From NCBI GenBank assembly GCA_026388345.1, contig JAPLJY010000122.1, positions 1 through 24,971 on the forward strand: a stretch of 24,971 nucleotides of DNA. The letters are read 5' to 3'. This document shows positions 16,223-23,644 of the stretch, in pieces. Position 1 is the stretch's first letter. Every line of letters begins with the position of its first letter. The translations under genes and the position numbers were made by a program. The DNA is from Deltaproteobacteria bacterium (GTDB lineage: Bacteria; Desulfobacterota; Syntrophia; Syntrophales; UBA5619). The notes under the pieces were generated by a model. The model was not told where the DNA came from. It saw only the letters and a program-made list of their open reading frames with translations, and did not search any database.

Positions 16223-17593
16223 ATGGAGTCGAGGACAACCATCAGCCGGATGCTCGGCAGGAATTTGCTGAACCTTCAATTTAAAGATTTGCCTTCTGCC
16301 GCTTTGGAAAAGGCTAAGATCTGTATATATGACTCACTGACGAGCGTTTTGGGGGGATGCGATATGCCGGTCTCTCTGGCGGCCATTGAAGTGTCCAAAA
16401 GAATGAACGGGAATTCGGAATCCTCGATCTGGATGGACGGAGGGAAAACTAGCCTTCCCGACGCAGCTTTTGCCAATACGGCTTTGGCCCATAGCCTTCT
16501 GCAGGAAGATACCCATATCATCAGCCAGAGCCACCCCGGTTCCGTCGTTATTCCCAGCGTTTTTACCTTAGGAGAGAAGGTCGGGGCAAGCGGGAAGGAT
16601 GCCATAACCGCCATTGTCGCCGGCTACGAAGCAATGACGCGGGTCGGGAGGTTCATGGTCACCGACGAATTTAACCGGCGCGGGTTTCGACCCAGCGGGG
16701 TGTTTGGCACGTTTGGCAGCTGTATTGTTGCCGCGAGGATGCTGGGCCTGAGTGAGGACCAGACCTGCAACGCCTTCGGGATCGCGGGGAATTGCTCGGC
16801 GGGGGTCATGGAATTTGCGAATGCAGGGACGAGAGATTTTCCCCTGCACAATGCCTTTGCCGTACGAAACGGGATCTTGGCGGCTTATCTGGCAAGACAC
16901 GGCGCCACGGGTCCGCAAGCGATCTTTGAGGGAAAAGCGGGCATTGGAAATGCCTTTTCCGGGACCCGTGCTGGGTTGGAGGGGATCGGATCGATTGACA
17001 TGAATGCCCTGGAGATTATGGAGGTTTACTTCAAGGCCTATCCGACATGCGGGTTCGTGCAAACGACTCCCACAGCGGCCCTGCGAATTCGAAATGAGCT
17101 GAAACTGAAGCCGGAGGAGATCGAGGAGATCACCGTCGGGATATTTACCATGGGGAAGATTTGGCCTGGGACCGATTTCAGCGGCCCCTTCGAAGAGTTC
17201 ACCCAGGCCCAGATGAGCAATCAATTTGTCTTGGCAGCCGCTTTGGTCGACGGGAAGATCACCCCGGCCACCCTCCACAACCGCATGGATCCCCGCTATG
17301 CCGAGGTAGCCAAGAAAGTGAAGGTGGAAATCGACCCCGATTGCGACAAGAATTACCCCCCGAAAGAGTCCGTTAAACTGACAGTGCGGACGAAGAATGG
17401 GGAAAGCTATACGATCTATGAAGATGACTTGTTTGTTCCCGATGATAAGTTTGTGGTTGATCGATTTGTATCATACGGGAAGGGAATTTTGAAAGACGAG
17501 ACCATCTCCGCTCTGGTCGAGCAGATCGAGCATCTTGAGAGGGTAAAAAATATCGGGGAGATGACCTCTTTACTCGTCAAGGTAAAGAAGTAA
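16223..17593 (+). CDS. MmgE/PrpD family protein, non-canonical active site (copy 2)
   Basis: A 456-residue MmgE/PrpD-fold protein, paralogous to the gene at 9781. Preserved: E95-D96-T97 and H104 (H-P-G-S-V-V-I-P), the F-G-T-F-G-S helix, the G-I-A-G-N-C-S-A-G stretch and the E-G-K-A-G-I region. Changed compared with the usual family: Arg156 in place of His (G-F-R-P-S-G) and Gln280 in place of His after Y-P-T-C (C-G-F-V-Q). Both changes match copy 1, so the pair belongs to one divergent subgroup and may share a type of reaction on different substrates. ATG 16223 is chosen for the GGAGGAG just upstream, although TTG 16157 is in frame. It is probably co-transcribed with the DUF6282 gene. No methylcitrate-cycle gene accompanies it. 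Confidence 0.88.
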   Translation: MESRTTISRMLGRNLLNLQFKDLPSAALEKAKICIYDSLTSVLGGCDMPVSLAAIEVSKRMNGNSESSIWMDGGKTSLPDAAFANTALAHSLLQEDTHIISQSHPGSVVIPSVFTLGEKVGASGKDAITAIVAGYEAMTRVGRFMVTDEFNRRGFRPSGVFGTFGSCIVAARMLGLSEDQTCNAFGIAGNCSAGVMEFANAGTRDFPLHNAFAVRNGILAAYLARHGATGPQAIFEGKAGIGNAFSGTRAGLEGIGSIDMNALEIMEVYFKAYPTCGFVQTTPTAALRIRNELKLKPEEIEEITVGIFTMGKIWPGTDFSGPFEEFTQAQMSNQFVLAAALVDGKITPATLHNRMDPRYAEVAKKVKVEIDPDCDKNYPPKESVKLTVRTKNGESYTIYEDDLFVPDDKFVVDRFVSYGKGILKDETISALVEQIEHLERVKNIGEMTSLLVKVKK

Positions 17594-17604
17594 AACGGGG
17601 CCGA

Positions 17605-17690
17605 AGTCGACGGCTTTGTAAAGTCCATCTGCAGCGTTGTGCTGTATCCTTCGCCGGGATTTGCGATGGCAGAGGGAAAATTTTTACTTT
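17605..17690. repeat. decayed palindromic intergenic repeat
   Basis: The stretch from GTCGACGGCTTTGTAAAGTC through the following 45 bases closely resembles, from memory, one arm of a long palindrome found between genes in Geobacter-, Syntrophus- and Desulfobacter-like genomes. CCGGGATTTGCG and TTTTTAC further on resemble parts of the opposite arm, so the loop seems deleted and the right arm eroded. This is recollection, not a search. Confidence 0.45.
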
Positions 17691-17748
17691 TCATTGGAAA
17701 GGTGTTTTGCTGTATTTTCGTCAAAATTGATATTCATTTTTTGTAACA

Positions 17749-17756
17749 AACGCGTT
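17749..17756. promoter_or_regulatory. palindrome before the ene-reductase gene
   Basis: AACGCGTT is a perfect 8-base palindrome centred in TAAC-N6-GTTA, about 30 bases before the GTG start and inside an AT-rich stretch (17690-17760) that probably holds the promoter. A weak TTTGCT/GATATT pair with 17-base spacing lies upstream. It may be an operator; evidence is slight. Confidence 0.25.
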
Positions 17757-17783
17757 AAATCGCGAGTGTTTTGGAGGTGAAGG

Positions 17784-19703
17784 GTGAAAGGAAAGTTCGA
17801 AAAATTATTTTCTCCATTCCGAGTCAAGAATCTTGCATTGAAAAATCGATTGGTCTATCCACCCATGGGCACCGGGTATGCAACGATTTTTGGCGCAGTC
17901 ACCCCAAGGTTGATTGCCTATCATCGGGAACGGGCAGCGGGAGGGGTCGGAATCAATATCGTCGAATTCTCGACTGTCGAGGTTGCGGGGAATGTAAATA
18001 CCCCTATGCTGGGGATATACGACGACTCACATATTCCTGGATTGAAAAGCCTCACGGATGCCATTCACGAAGTGGGCGGGAAAATAGCCATTCAGATCAG
18101 CCATGCAGGCCGAAGAGCCAGGAGTGCAATCAATAGTGGTCTCCGGCCTTGGGCGCCTTCTCCGATCCCGGAGAGGGGGGGGGATTTTCCCAACGAGATG
18201 AAACAACGCCAGATTGATTATATCCAGGAATGTTTTCAGAAAGCAGCCATCAGGGCAAAACGGGCGGGGTTCGATGCCGTGGAATTGCATACGGCTCATG
18301 GATACCTGATCCACCAATTCTTATCGCCCTTAAGCAACAGCCGCACCGATCTGTATGGGGGCACTCTTGAGAACCGGGCCCGCTTTGCTCTGGAGACTCT
18401 GTCGCGAATTCGCGAAGGCGTAGGCGATGAATATCCGATATTCTGCCGAGTCAGTGGGGACGATTTCCTGGAAGGGGGAAGCTCCCTGGAGGATACGAAG
18501 CTGTTCGCGAAATTGCTTGAAAAAGGGGGGGCCGATCTCATTGACGTATCGGCAGGGGTGCCGGAGTCATCCGAGAGGGTCGTCCCGCCGATGGCCGTCG
18601 AGCACTGCTGTAACGTGAGCATGACTGGGGAAATCAAACGGGCGGTGAACTTGCCCGTGATTTGTGTCGGCAGGATCAAGACCCTTGAGGAAGCCGAGAC
18701 CGTCCTGCAGGGGAATAACGCCGACCTGATTGCCATGGGCCGCGCCCTCATTGCGGATCCCGAACTCATTCAAAAAACAGTTTCGGGTGGGAATATTCGG
18801 CCATGCATCGGCTGCAATCAAGGATGCATAGATCGTGTTTACAATGAGATGGCTATTACCTGCCTGGTCAACGCGAAGACGGGACGGGAGGTTGATCATC
18901 CCTCGTTTGTAAAAGCGCCGACCGTTAAAAAGATCGCGGTCATCGGGGGGGGGCCGGGGGGCCTGGAATTCGCAAGAGTCGCCTCCGCGCGGGGCCATGA
19001 GGTGACCTTGTACGAGAGGGAGAAAGAGTTGGGAGGGAGATTTCGCATTGCCTCGCTCCCGCCGAAGAAAAATGAGATCAACGACTTCATCGAATACCTG
19101 ATCCGGTCCGTCAGGGCCTCGAATGTAAACATCCAAACCGGGGTCTTGATCGGCGTTGAAAATCTGGATGCCTTGTCGGCCTTCGACGAGGTAGTGGTCG
19201 CCATCGGAGGGGTACCCATTTGCCTCCCCCTGCCGGATACACAGACCAACGTTGTCCATGCGGAAGATGTTCTGCAGAAGAAGGCCCTTCTCGGCACGAG
19301 GGTTGCGGTGATCGGCGGCGGACTGGTGGGATGCGAAACAGCGGAATGGATCGCCGCCGAGGGGAAAGAAGTAACCATTATAGAACAATTGCCGTCAATT
19401 GCACGGGACATGGAATCGCGCACTCGCAAGCTGATGATGAGACGGTTGGCCGCTCACAAGGTGGAGATCCTTTGCCACACCCGGGTGGAATGCTTTGCAG
19501 GGGACAAAGTGATCTGCTGCCAGGGAGGGATGCGATTCGACATCACCGGAATCGATCATTTTGTCCTTGCATTGGGCTATAGGCCGCACCCGTTCATTCC
19601 CCAGTTGAAGAGCAAGAAGGTCCACAGGATCGGGGACTGCCTGCAGCCGCGGAAGGCACTCGACGCTGTCCATGAAGGTTTTCTTCTGGGACTCGAGATT
19701 TAG
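17784..19703 (+). CDS. FMN/FeS/FAD ene-reductase (2,4-dienoyl-CoA reductase-like)
   Basis: A 639-residue member of the old-yellow-enzyme family with fused pyridine-nucleotide domain (FadH, trimethylamine dehydrogenase and BaiCD/BaiH relatives). The N-terminal TIM barrel (about 1-330) has the typical start, R-A-A-G-G-V-G, H-A-G-R and the H-x-A-H-G-Y-L-I-H-Q-F-L-S-P motif. The 4Fe-4S ligands are C341, C344, C348 and C360. Next come G-G-G-P-G-G-L-E (FAD), and a second Rossmann motif G-G-G-L-V-G-C-E for NAD(P)H. The length is close to the usual 640-670. It reduces a C=C bond of an enoyl or dienoyl compound, or the reverse. A GGAGGTGA lies six bases before the GTG start. It stands apart from its neighbours (190 bases upstream, about 290 downstream), so it may be its own unit. 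Confidence 0.92.
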   Translation: MKGKFEKLFSPFRVKNLALKNRLVYPPMGTGYATIFGAVTPRLIAYHRERAAGGVGINIVEFSTVEVAGNVNTPMLGIYDDSHIPGLKSLTDAIHEVGGKIAIQISHAGRRARSAINSGLRPWAPSPIPERGGDFPNEMKQRQIDYIQECFQKAAIRAKRAGFDAVELHTAHGYLIHQFLSPLSNSRTDLYGGTLENRARFALETLSRIREGVGDEYPIFCRVSGDDFLEGGSSLEDTKLFAKLLEKGGADLIDVSAGVPESSERVVPPMAVEHCCNVSMTGEIKRAVNLPVICVGRIKTLEEAETVLQGNNADLIAMGRALIADPELIQKTVSGGNIRPCIGCNQGCIDRVYNEMAITCLVNAKTGREVDHPSFVKAPTVKKIAVIGGGPGGLEFARVASARGHEVTLYEREKELGGRFRIASLPPKKNEINDFIEYLIRSVRASNVNIQTGVLIGVENLDALSAFDEVVVAIGGVPICLPLPDTQTNVVHAEDVLQKKALLGTRVAVIGGGLVGCETAEWIAAEGKEVTIIEQLPSIARDMESRTRKLMMRRLAAHKVEILCHTRVECFAGDKVICCQGGMRFDITGIDHFVLALGYRPHPFIPQLKSKKVHRIGDCLQPRKALDAVHEGFLLGLEI

Positions 19704-19707
19704 CGAA

Positions 19708-19827
19708 GTCTCCCTGGCCGGACATCCCGCGGTTTGCCGTGGGGCGTCCGGAGCGCAGCTGTGGGCTGCGCAGGCCCACGCGGTAACGTGCAGGGCCTGC
19801 GAGGATTAAGGGAGACGCTCCGCTCCC
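19708..19827 (+). other. three-hairpin structured element after the ene-reductase
   Basis: Four bases after the stop codon, 8 bases GTCTCCCT (19708-19715) pair perfectly with AGGGAGAC (19809-19816), enclosing three hairpins. These are 19718-19751 (CCGGAC/GTCCGG plus CCCGCGG/CCGTGGG, TTTG loop), 19753-19771 (GCGCAGC/GCTGCGC) and 19772-19798 (AGGCCC/GGGCCT plus ACG/CGT). GGGAG (19810-19814) can instead pair with CTCCC (19823-19827), which would open the outer stem. No T-run follows. It may be a structured RNA, a 3' protective element or a mobile repeat; no known family recognised. Confidence 0.6.
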
Positions 19828-19995
19828 CTATGCAACCTCCTCTTTCGGAAGCCTCGGGTACGTTATGGGAAAAGCCGTCCGGTCGTTACATCGCTATGAT
19901 ATGATTTGTGTTCTCCATTCTCTGCCGGAGAAAAACAGAAGAACGACGTCATTTACGGATCGGCTCTGAGTATATAGGATGATATTGTCAATCAG

Positions 19996-21279
19996 ATGGA
20001 AGCAACCATGAGGCAGGGGAAAGGTTTGACCAGGACGGAGCTTGTCCGGCGGGGCCTTGCCGCCGGTACCCAGCTTTGCACCATGTGCGGGCTCTGCGTT
20101 GCCGTTTGCCCCGCGGGCGCCATTCGACTCGACCTCTCCAAGGCCGAGCCCCGAATCGCCATTGGCAGGAAATGCACCGGCTGCAGCCTTTGCTACATCG
20201 TTTGCCCCGGTCGGGACATTCCCCTGGAAGAGTTGGACAAGTTCCTGTTCGGCCGTGAAAGAGACCTCAAGACAGAGGCACTGGGCGTCAGCAGCGCCTG
20301 TTACCAGGCGCACGCCGTCGACCCGGAGATCAGGGCCCGAGGCGCCTCCGGCGGCGTTGCCACTGCGCTGCTGATCTATGCACTGGAAAAAGGGATCATC
20401 TCCGCCGCCGCCGTGGTGGCCTATGACAAGGATCAGCCATGGAGAGCCCGGCCGGTGCTCGCGACCACACGCCAGGACATCATCGGCGCCGCTCAGTCGA
20501 AATACGTGGTGGTGCCCGTCAATGCCGTCCTGTCCGACTCCGAAATCAAGCCTCTGTTTGGACGCCTGGGCTGTGTCGGCCTTCCCTGCCACGTCCATGG
20601 CCTGCGTAAGCTTCAATACCGCTTTCCTCGACATCCCCTCAGCAAGAAGTTGGCTTTCACCCTGGGCATCTTCTGCGGCACCGCTCAGCCGATGTCGAGC
20701 AACGAGACTGTATTGAAGAAACGTTTCGGTGTGAAATCTTTGGATGAGATAAAAATCCTCAACTATCGAAAAGGTAAAGGATTAAGTGCCTACAGCGAGG
20801 TTGTGAAGAGCGATGGGGAGGTCATCAGGGCCGACAAATATGTATGGATCACTCCCGGGAGTCTCTGCGCCGGGCGCTGCATGTTATGCTGGGACTGGGG
20901 GGCCGAACTAGCGGATCTGTCGGTCGGCGACTTTTTCGGGCCGGCGGCTTCCGGAAGCGAGGCAGAACTCGGGGCATCGAGCCTGGTGGTCCGTACAGAG
21001 GTCGGAAAGCGCTTGGTGGCGGGGGCTGTGGAGGCCGGATACATCAAGGTCTACCCCACCCCGGTGGAGCCTCTGCTGCGTTCCGCGGGCTTTGTCGGCA
21101 AGAAGTTCGGCCGGGCGGCAACGCTGATGGCGTGCAAGAAAATGGGGTGGCCAGCCCCTGATCATCAATATGAGATTGAACCCATGACCCTGCCGGACAA
21201 AGCCAGTCTGGCCAGCTCCATGACCACGGAGGAGCGGGAACGGTTCTGGGCGGAGAGGGGGATACATGCGCTATCCTGA
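19996..21279 (+). CDS. FrhB-like coenzyme F420 hydrogenase/dehydrogenase beta subunit family protein
   Basis: A 427-residue iron-sulfur flavoprotein. The N-terminus carries two 4Fe-4S sites: C28, C31, C34, C38 and C60, C63, C66, C70, each followed by Pro as in 2[4Fe-4S] ferredoxins. The FrhB N- and C-terminal domains follow, with R-G-A-S-G-G-V-A-T-A (about 115-124), G-L-P-C-H-V-H-G-L and a further Cys-rich part C-A-G-R-C-M-L-C-W-D-W ending in L-S-V-G-D-F-F-G. These proteins bind FAD and shuttle electrons between ferredoxin, F420 or another acceptor and a partner enzyme. No FrhA or FrhG subunit is nearby. ATG 20008 is an alternative start, since GGAAG lies five bases before it. The next gene is 44 bases away. 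With the AOR at the end of the window, a ferredoxin-linked role is plausible. Confidence 0.9.
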   Translation: MEATMRQGKGLTRTELVRRGLAAGTQLCTMCGLCVAVCPAGAIRLDLSKAEPRIAIGRKCTGCSLCYIVCPGRDIPLEELDKFLFGRERDLKTEALGVSSACYQAHAVDPEIRARGASGGVATALLIYALEKGIISAAAVVAYDKDQPWRARPVLATTRQDIIGAAQSKYVVVPVNAVLSDSEIKPLFGRLGCVGLPCHVHGLRKLQYRFPRHPLSKKLAFTLGIFCGTAQPMSSNETVLKKRFGVKSLDEIKILNYRKGKGLSAYSEVVKSDGEVIRADKYVWITPGSLCAGRCMLCWDWGAELADLSVGDFFGPAASGSEAELGASSLVVRTEVGKRLVAGAVEAGYIKVYPTPVEPLLRSAGFVGKKFGRAATLMACKKMGWPAPDHQYEIEPMTLPDKASLASSMTTEERERFWAERGIHALS

Positions 21280-21323
21280 AGAAGTCCACACGTAGACTTG
21301 ACATATAGGGGGAAAGAGGAGAA

Positions 21324-22448
21324 ATGAAAGAATACAAGATACCAGTGATATCCGGAGATGGAGTGGGCCCGGAAGTGATCCGGGAGGGGAAGAAAGTCAT
21401 CGACGCCGTGGCGGCCCTGGAGGGTTTCAAAGTGGAATGGATCCACTTCCCTCACGGTATCGATCATTACCTCAAGACAGGGGAGGTCCTATCGGAAAAA
21501 AGCCTGGAGGAGATGGGAAAGTATCGGGCGCTCTATGTCGGGGCCATCGGCGACCCGCGGGCGGAGCCCGGGGTCATCGACGCCATCATTGTGGGCATTC
21601 GGTTTGCGTTCGATCAATATGTGAACTTCCGGATCGTCAAACTCCTGGAAGGCGTTCCCGGCCCGCTGCGTGATAAGGGCCCCAAGGAAATCGACTTCAT
21701 CGTGCTCCGGGAAAACGTGGAAGATTTCTACATTCGGCTCGGCGGCCGGGCATTGAAGGGATCGAGCCATTTTGAGCTCCCCCTGATCAGGAAAACATAC
21801 CGGACCGACTTCAGCGTCGACGTGCAGACCAATGCCGACGAGATCGGTTTTCATATCGGCTCCATCACTCGCCAGGGCTCAAAGCGGATCCTTAAATACG
21901 GCTTCGAGCTCGCACGAAAAAACGGAAAGAAGAGGGTCACCGTTCTGGACAAGGCCAATGTCCTTCCCGAAATGTACCTTATGTGGCGGGAGATTGCGAC
22001 GGAGGTCTCCAAGGATTATCCGGGGATCGAATTGGAGTTCATGTATGCCGATGCGGCGACGATGTGGTTCATAAAGAACCCCGAACATTTCCAGATTGTG
22101 GTGGCCCCCAACCTCTTCGGGGATATCTTGACCGACCTGGCAGCCGCTATATCGGGCGGGATGGGGATGGCGCCGGGCGCAAACATCAACCCGGAGGGAA
22201 CCTCCATGTTCGAACCCATTCACGGCTCCGCCCCGAAATACGCCGGGCAGAATATCGTGAACCCCATTGCCACGATTTGGGCTGGAGCCCTCATGCTTGA
22301 TTATCTCGGCGAGCCGAAGGCCGCCCAGAGGATCACAGGAGCGATTACAGATATCGTAAAGGCCGGGAAGATCAAGACGCGCGATTTGGGAGGCTCGGCG
22401 AAAACAACAGAGATGGGAGATGCCATCGCCAATGCAGCAGTAAAATAA
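21324..22448 (+). CDS. isopropylmalate/tartrate/D-malate-type dehydrogenase
   Basis: A 374-residue beta-decarboxylating dehydrogenase of the isocitrate/isopropylmalate family. Visible residues: the opening G-D-G-V-G-P-E, R129 and Y136 (R-E-N-V-E-D-F-Y), K210 (D-K-A-N-V), metal Asps D243, D267 and D271 (L-F-G-D-I-L-T-D), and H-G-S-A-P-K-Y-A-G in the cofactor loop. Two Arg residues ten apart before V-K-L-L match the carboxylate-binding arginines, though the usual Pro after the second is Ile. Overall pattern and G-V-P-G-P-L are closest to tartrate and D-malate dehydrogenases, not to LeuB proper. It would oxidise a 2-hydroxyacid with a beta-carboxylate, releasing CO2 and NADH, Mg or Mn dependent. 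AAGAGGAG precedes ATG. It is not with leuACD, which argues for a catabolic role. Confidence 0.88.
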   Translation: MKEYKIPVISGDGVGPEVIREGKKVIDAVAALEGFKVEWIHFPHGIDHYLKTGEVLSEKSLEEMGKYRALYVGAIGDPRAEPGVIDAIIVGIRFAFDQYVNFRIVKLLEGVPGPLRDKGPKEIDFIVLRENVEDFYIRLGGRALKGSSHFELPLIRKTYRTDFSVDVQTNADEIGFHIGSITRQGSKRILKYGFELARKNGKKRVTVLDKANVLPEMYLMWREIATEVSKDYPGIELEFMYADAATMWFIKNPEHFQIVVAPNLFGDILTDLAAAISGGMGMAPGANINPEGTSMFEPIHGSAPKYAGQNIVNPIATIWAGALMLDYLGEPKAAQRITGAITDIVKAGKIKTRDLGGSAKTTEMGDAIANAAVK

Positions 22449-22501
22449 TCGGGCCGGCCAAGGGCTGACCAAAGCTGAGAGTGTAAAGATTGCATTTATT
22501 C

Positions 22502-22518
22502 CACATCTTACGGATGTG
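22502..22518 (+). other. short hairpin between the two dehydrogenase genes
   Basis: CACATC and GATGTG pair perfectly around a TTACG loop in the 135-base gap. No T-run follows. It may be an mRNA processing or stability signal. Confidence 0.3.
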
Positions 22519-22583
22519 CGTGCAAAGGACCCGGTAAGATTGGCCTGAACGTTCATCGGTAGTTTCATATGGGAGGGAATGCC

Positions 22584-23612
22584 GTGTCTGATCATGGAAA
22601 GGCGCAAGGGGATCACCAGCCCTGGGAGGTGGTCATCACCGACTGCGACCACGGCTTCGTGGCGCTCGAGCAAGAAGAGATGGATCGGATCGGAGCCGGG
22701 ATGACCCTGGCTCAATTGAAGAGCGAGGCAGACGTTATTCGGGTGTGCGGGCAAGCCGATGGGCTTCTGAACCAGTATGCACCCTTGACCAGGGCGGTCC
22801 TTTCGAGCCTGCCGAGATGCAAGGTCATCGCGAAATACGGCGTCGGAGTGGATACGGTCGATCTCAAGGCTGCCACGGATTTGGGGATCATCGTTACGAA
22901 TGTACCGGACTACTGTTTTGATGAGGTGTCCGACCATACGGTCAGTTTGCTTCTGGCGCTGGCAAGAAAGATCACCTTCTTCGATCAAAAGGTGAAGTCC
23001 AACCAGTGGGATTTTCGTCAGGGGATGCCGATCCACCGGATTAGGAACAGGACCCTGGGGTTCATTGGCTGTGGAAGAATCGGCCGCGAGGTAGCACGCA
23101 AGATGTCGGTATTTGGGGTACGGGCGATTGCATATGATCCCTGGGTTTCGGATACGGGAGGTGCGATTGCGTTTGTTGATCTGGACACCGTCCTGAGAGA
23201 GTCGGATTTCATCTCGATACACTGCTCTCTCAACGAATCGACCAGGCATTTGGTTGGGGGGCGGGAGTTTGCAAAGATGCAGAAGAAGCCGTTTGTGATC
23301 AATCTTGCCCGGGGACCGATCGTTGAGGAGAAGGAGTTGATCCGGGCGCTGAAGGAGGGCCGGATATCTGGTGCGGGCCTGGATGTTATGGAGAAGGAGC
23401 CGCCCGATCCCGATAATCCTCTGTTGAAGATGGACAACGTGATCCTATCTCCTCACGTGGCGTTTTACTCCGAGGAGTCGATTCGTGAGCTGAAACGACG
23501 CGCGGCCGAGGGCGTCTCGGCTGTGCTTCTGGGAAAATGGCCAAGGGTGGTTGTGAACAGGGAAGTGATCGGGAGAACGCGGGCCTCGATTGCGGGAACT
23601 TTTCCAGGATAA
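22584..23612 (+). CDS. D-isomer-specific 2-hydroxyacid dehydrogenase (SerA-like)
   Basis: A 342-residue D-2-hydroxyacid dehydrogenase. The NAD motif G-C-G-R-I-G is at 162-167 and the catalytic triad is R243, E272 and H291 (S-P-H-V-A). The N-terminal K-Y-G-V-G-V-D-T-V-D segment is typical of the phosphoglycerate dehydrogenase branch, but no C-terminal ACT or regulatory domain is present. It interconverts a 2-oxoacid and a D-2-hydroxyacid with NAD(H). GTG 22584 is chosen because GGGAGGG (22571-22577) is well placed before it; ATG 22569 overlaps that ribosome site. Location between the tartrate-type dehydrogenase and the iron alcohol dehydrogenase suggests handling of the 2-oxoacid or hydroxyacid they share, not serine synthesis. 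Confidence 0.9.
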   Translation: MSDHGKAQGDHQPWEVVITDCDHGFVALEQEEMDRIGAGMTLAQLKSEADVIRVCGQADGLLNQYAPLTRAVLSSLPRCKVIAKYGVGVDTVDLKAATDLGIIVTNVPDYCFDEVSDHTVSLLLALARKITFFDQKVKSNQWDFRQGMPIHRIRNRTLGFIGCGRIGREVARKMSVFGVRAIAYDPWVSDTGGAIAFVDLDTVLRESDFISIHCSLNESTRHLVGGREFAKMQKKPFVINLARGPIVEEKELIRALKEGRISGAGLDVMEKEPPDPDNPLLKMDNVILSPHVAFYSEESIRELKRRAAEGVSAVLLGKWPRVVVNREVIGRTRASIAGTFPG

Positions 23613-23644
23613 TGCAATAACCTTTCAGGAAGGAGAACATTTAA

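Noticed and set aside
9781..17593. Methylcitrate cycle (prp) locus
   Set aside because: No PrpB, PrpC or AcnD homologue is present and both PrpD-like proteins have altered active-site residues.
19895..19905. Overlapping TATGAT boxes before the FrhB-like gene
   Set aside because: No -35 element at workable spacing and no extended -10 TG.
21298..21303. TTGACA just before the tartrate-type dehydrogenase
   Set aside because: Only about 20 bases from the start codon; no room for a -10 box and leader.
21879..23249. 456-codon open frame on the minus strand
   Set aside because: It lies opposite two well-supported dehydrogenase genes and shows no family motif; it is a product of GC-rich codon structure.
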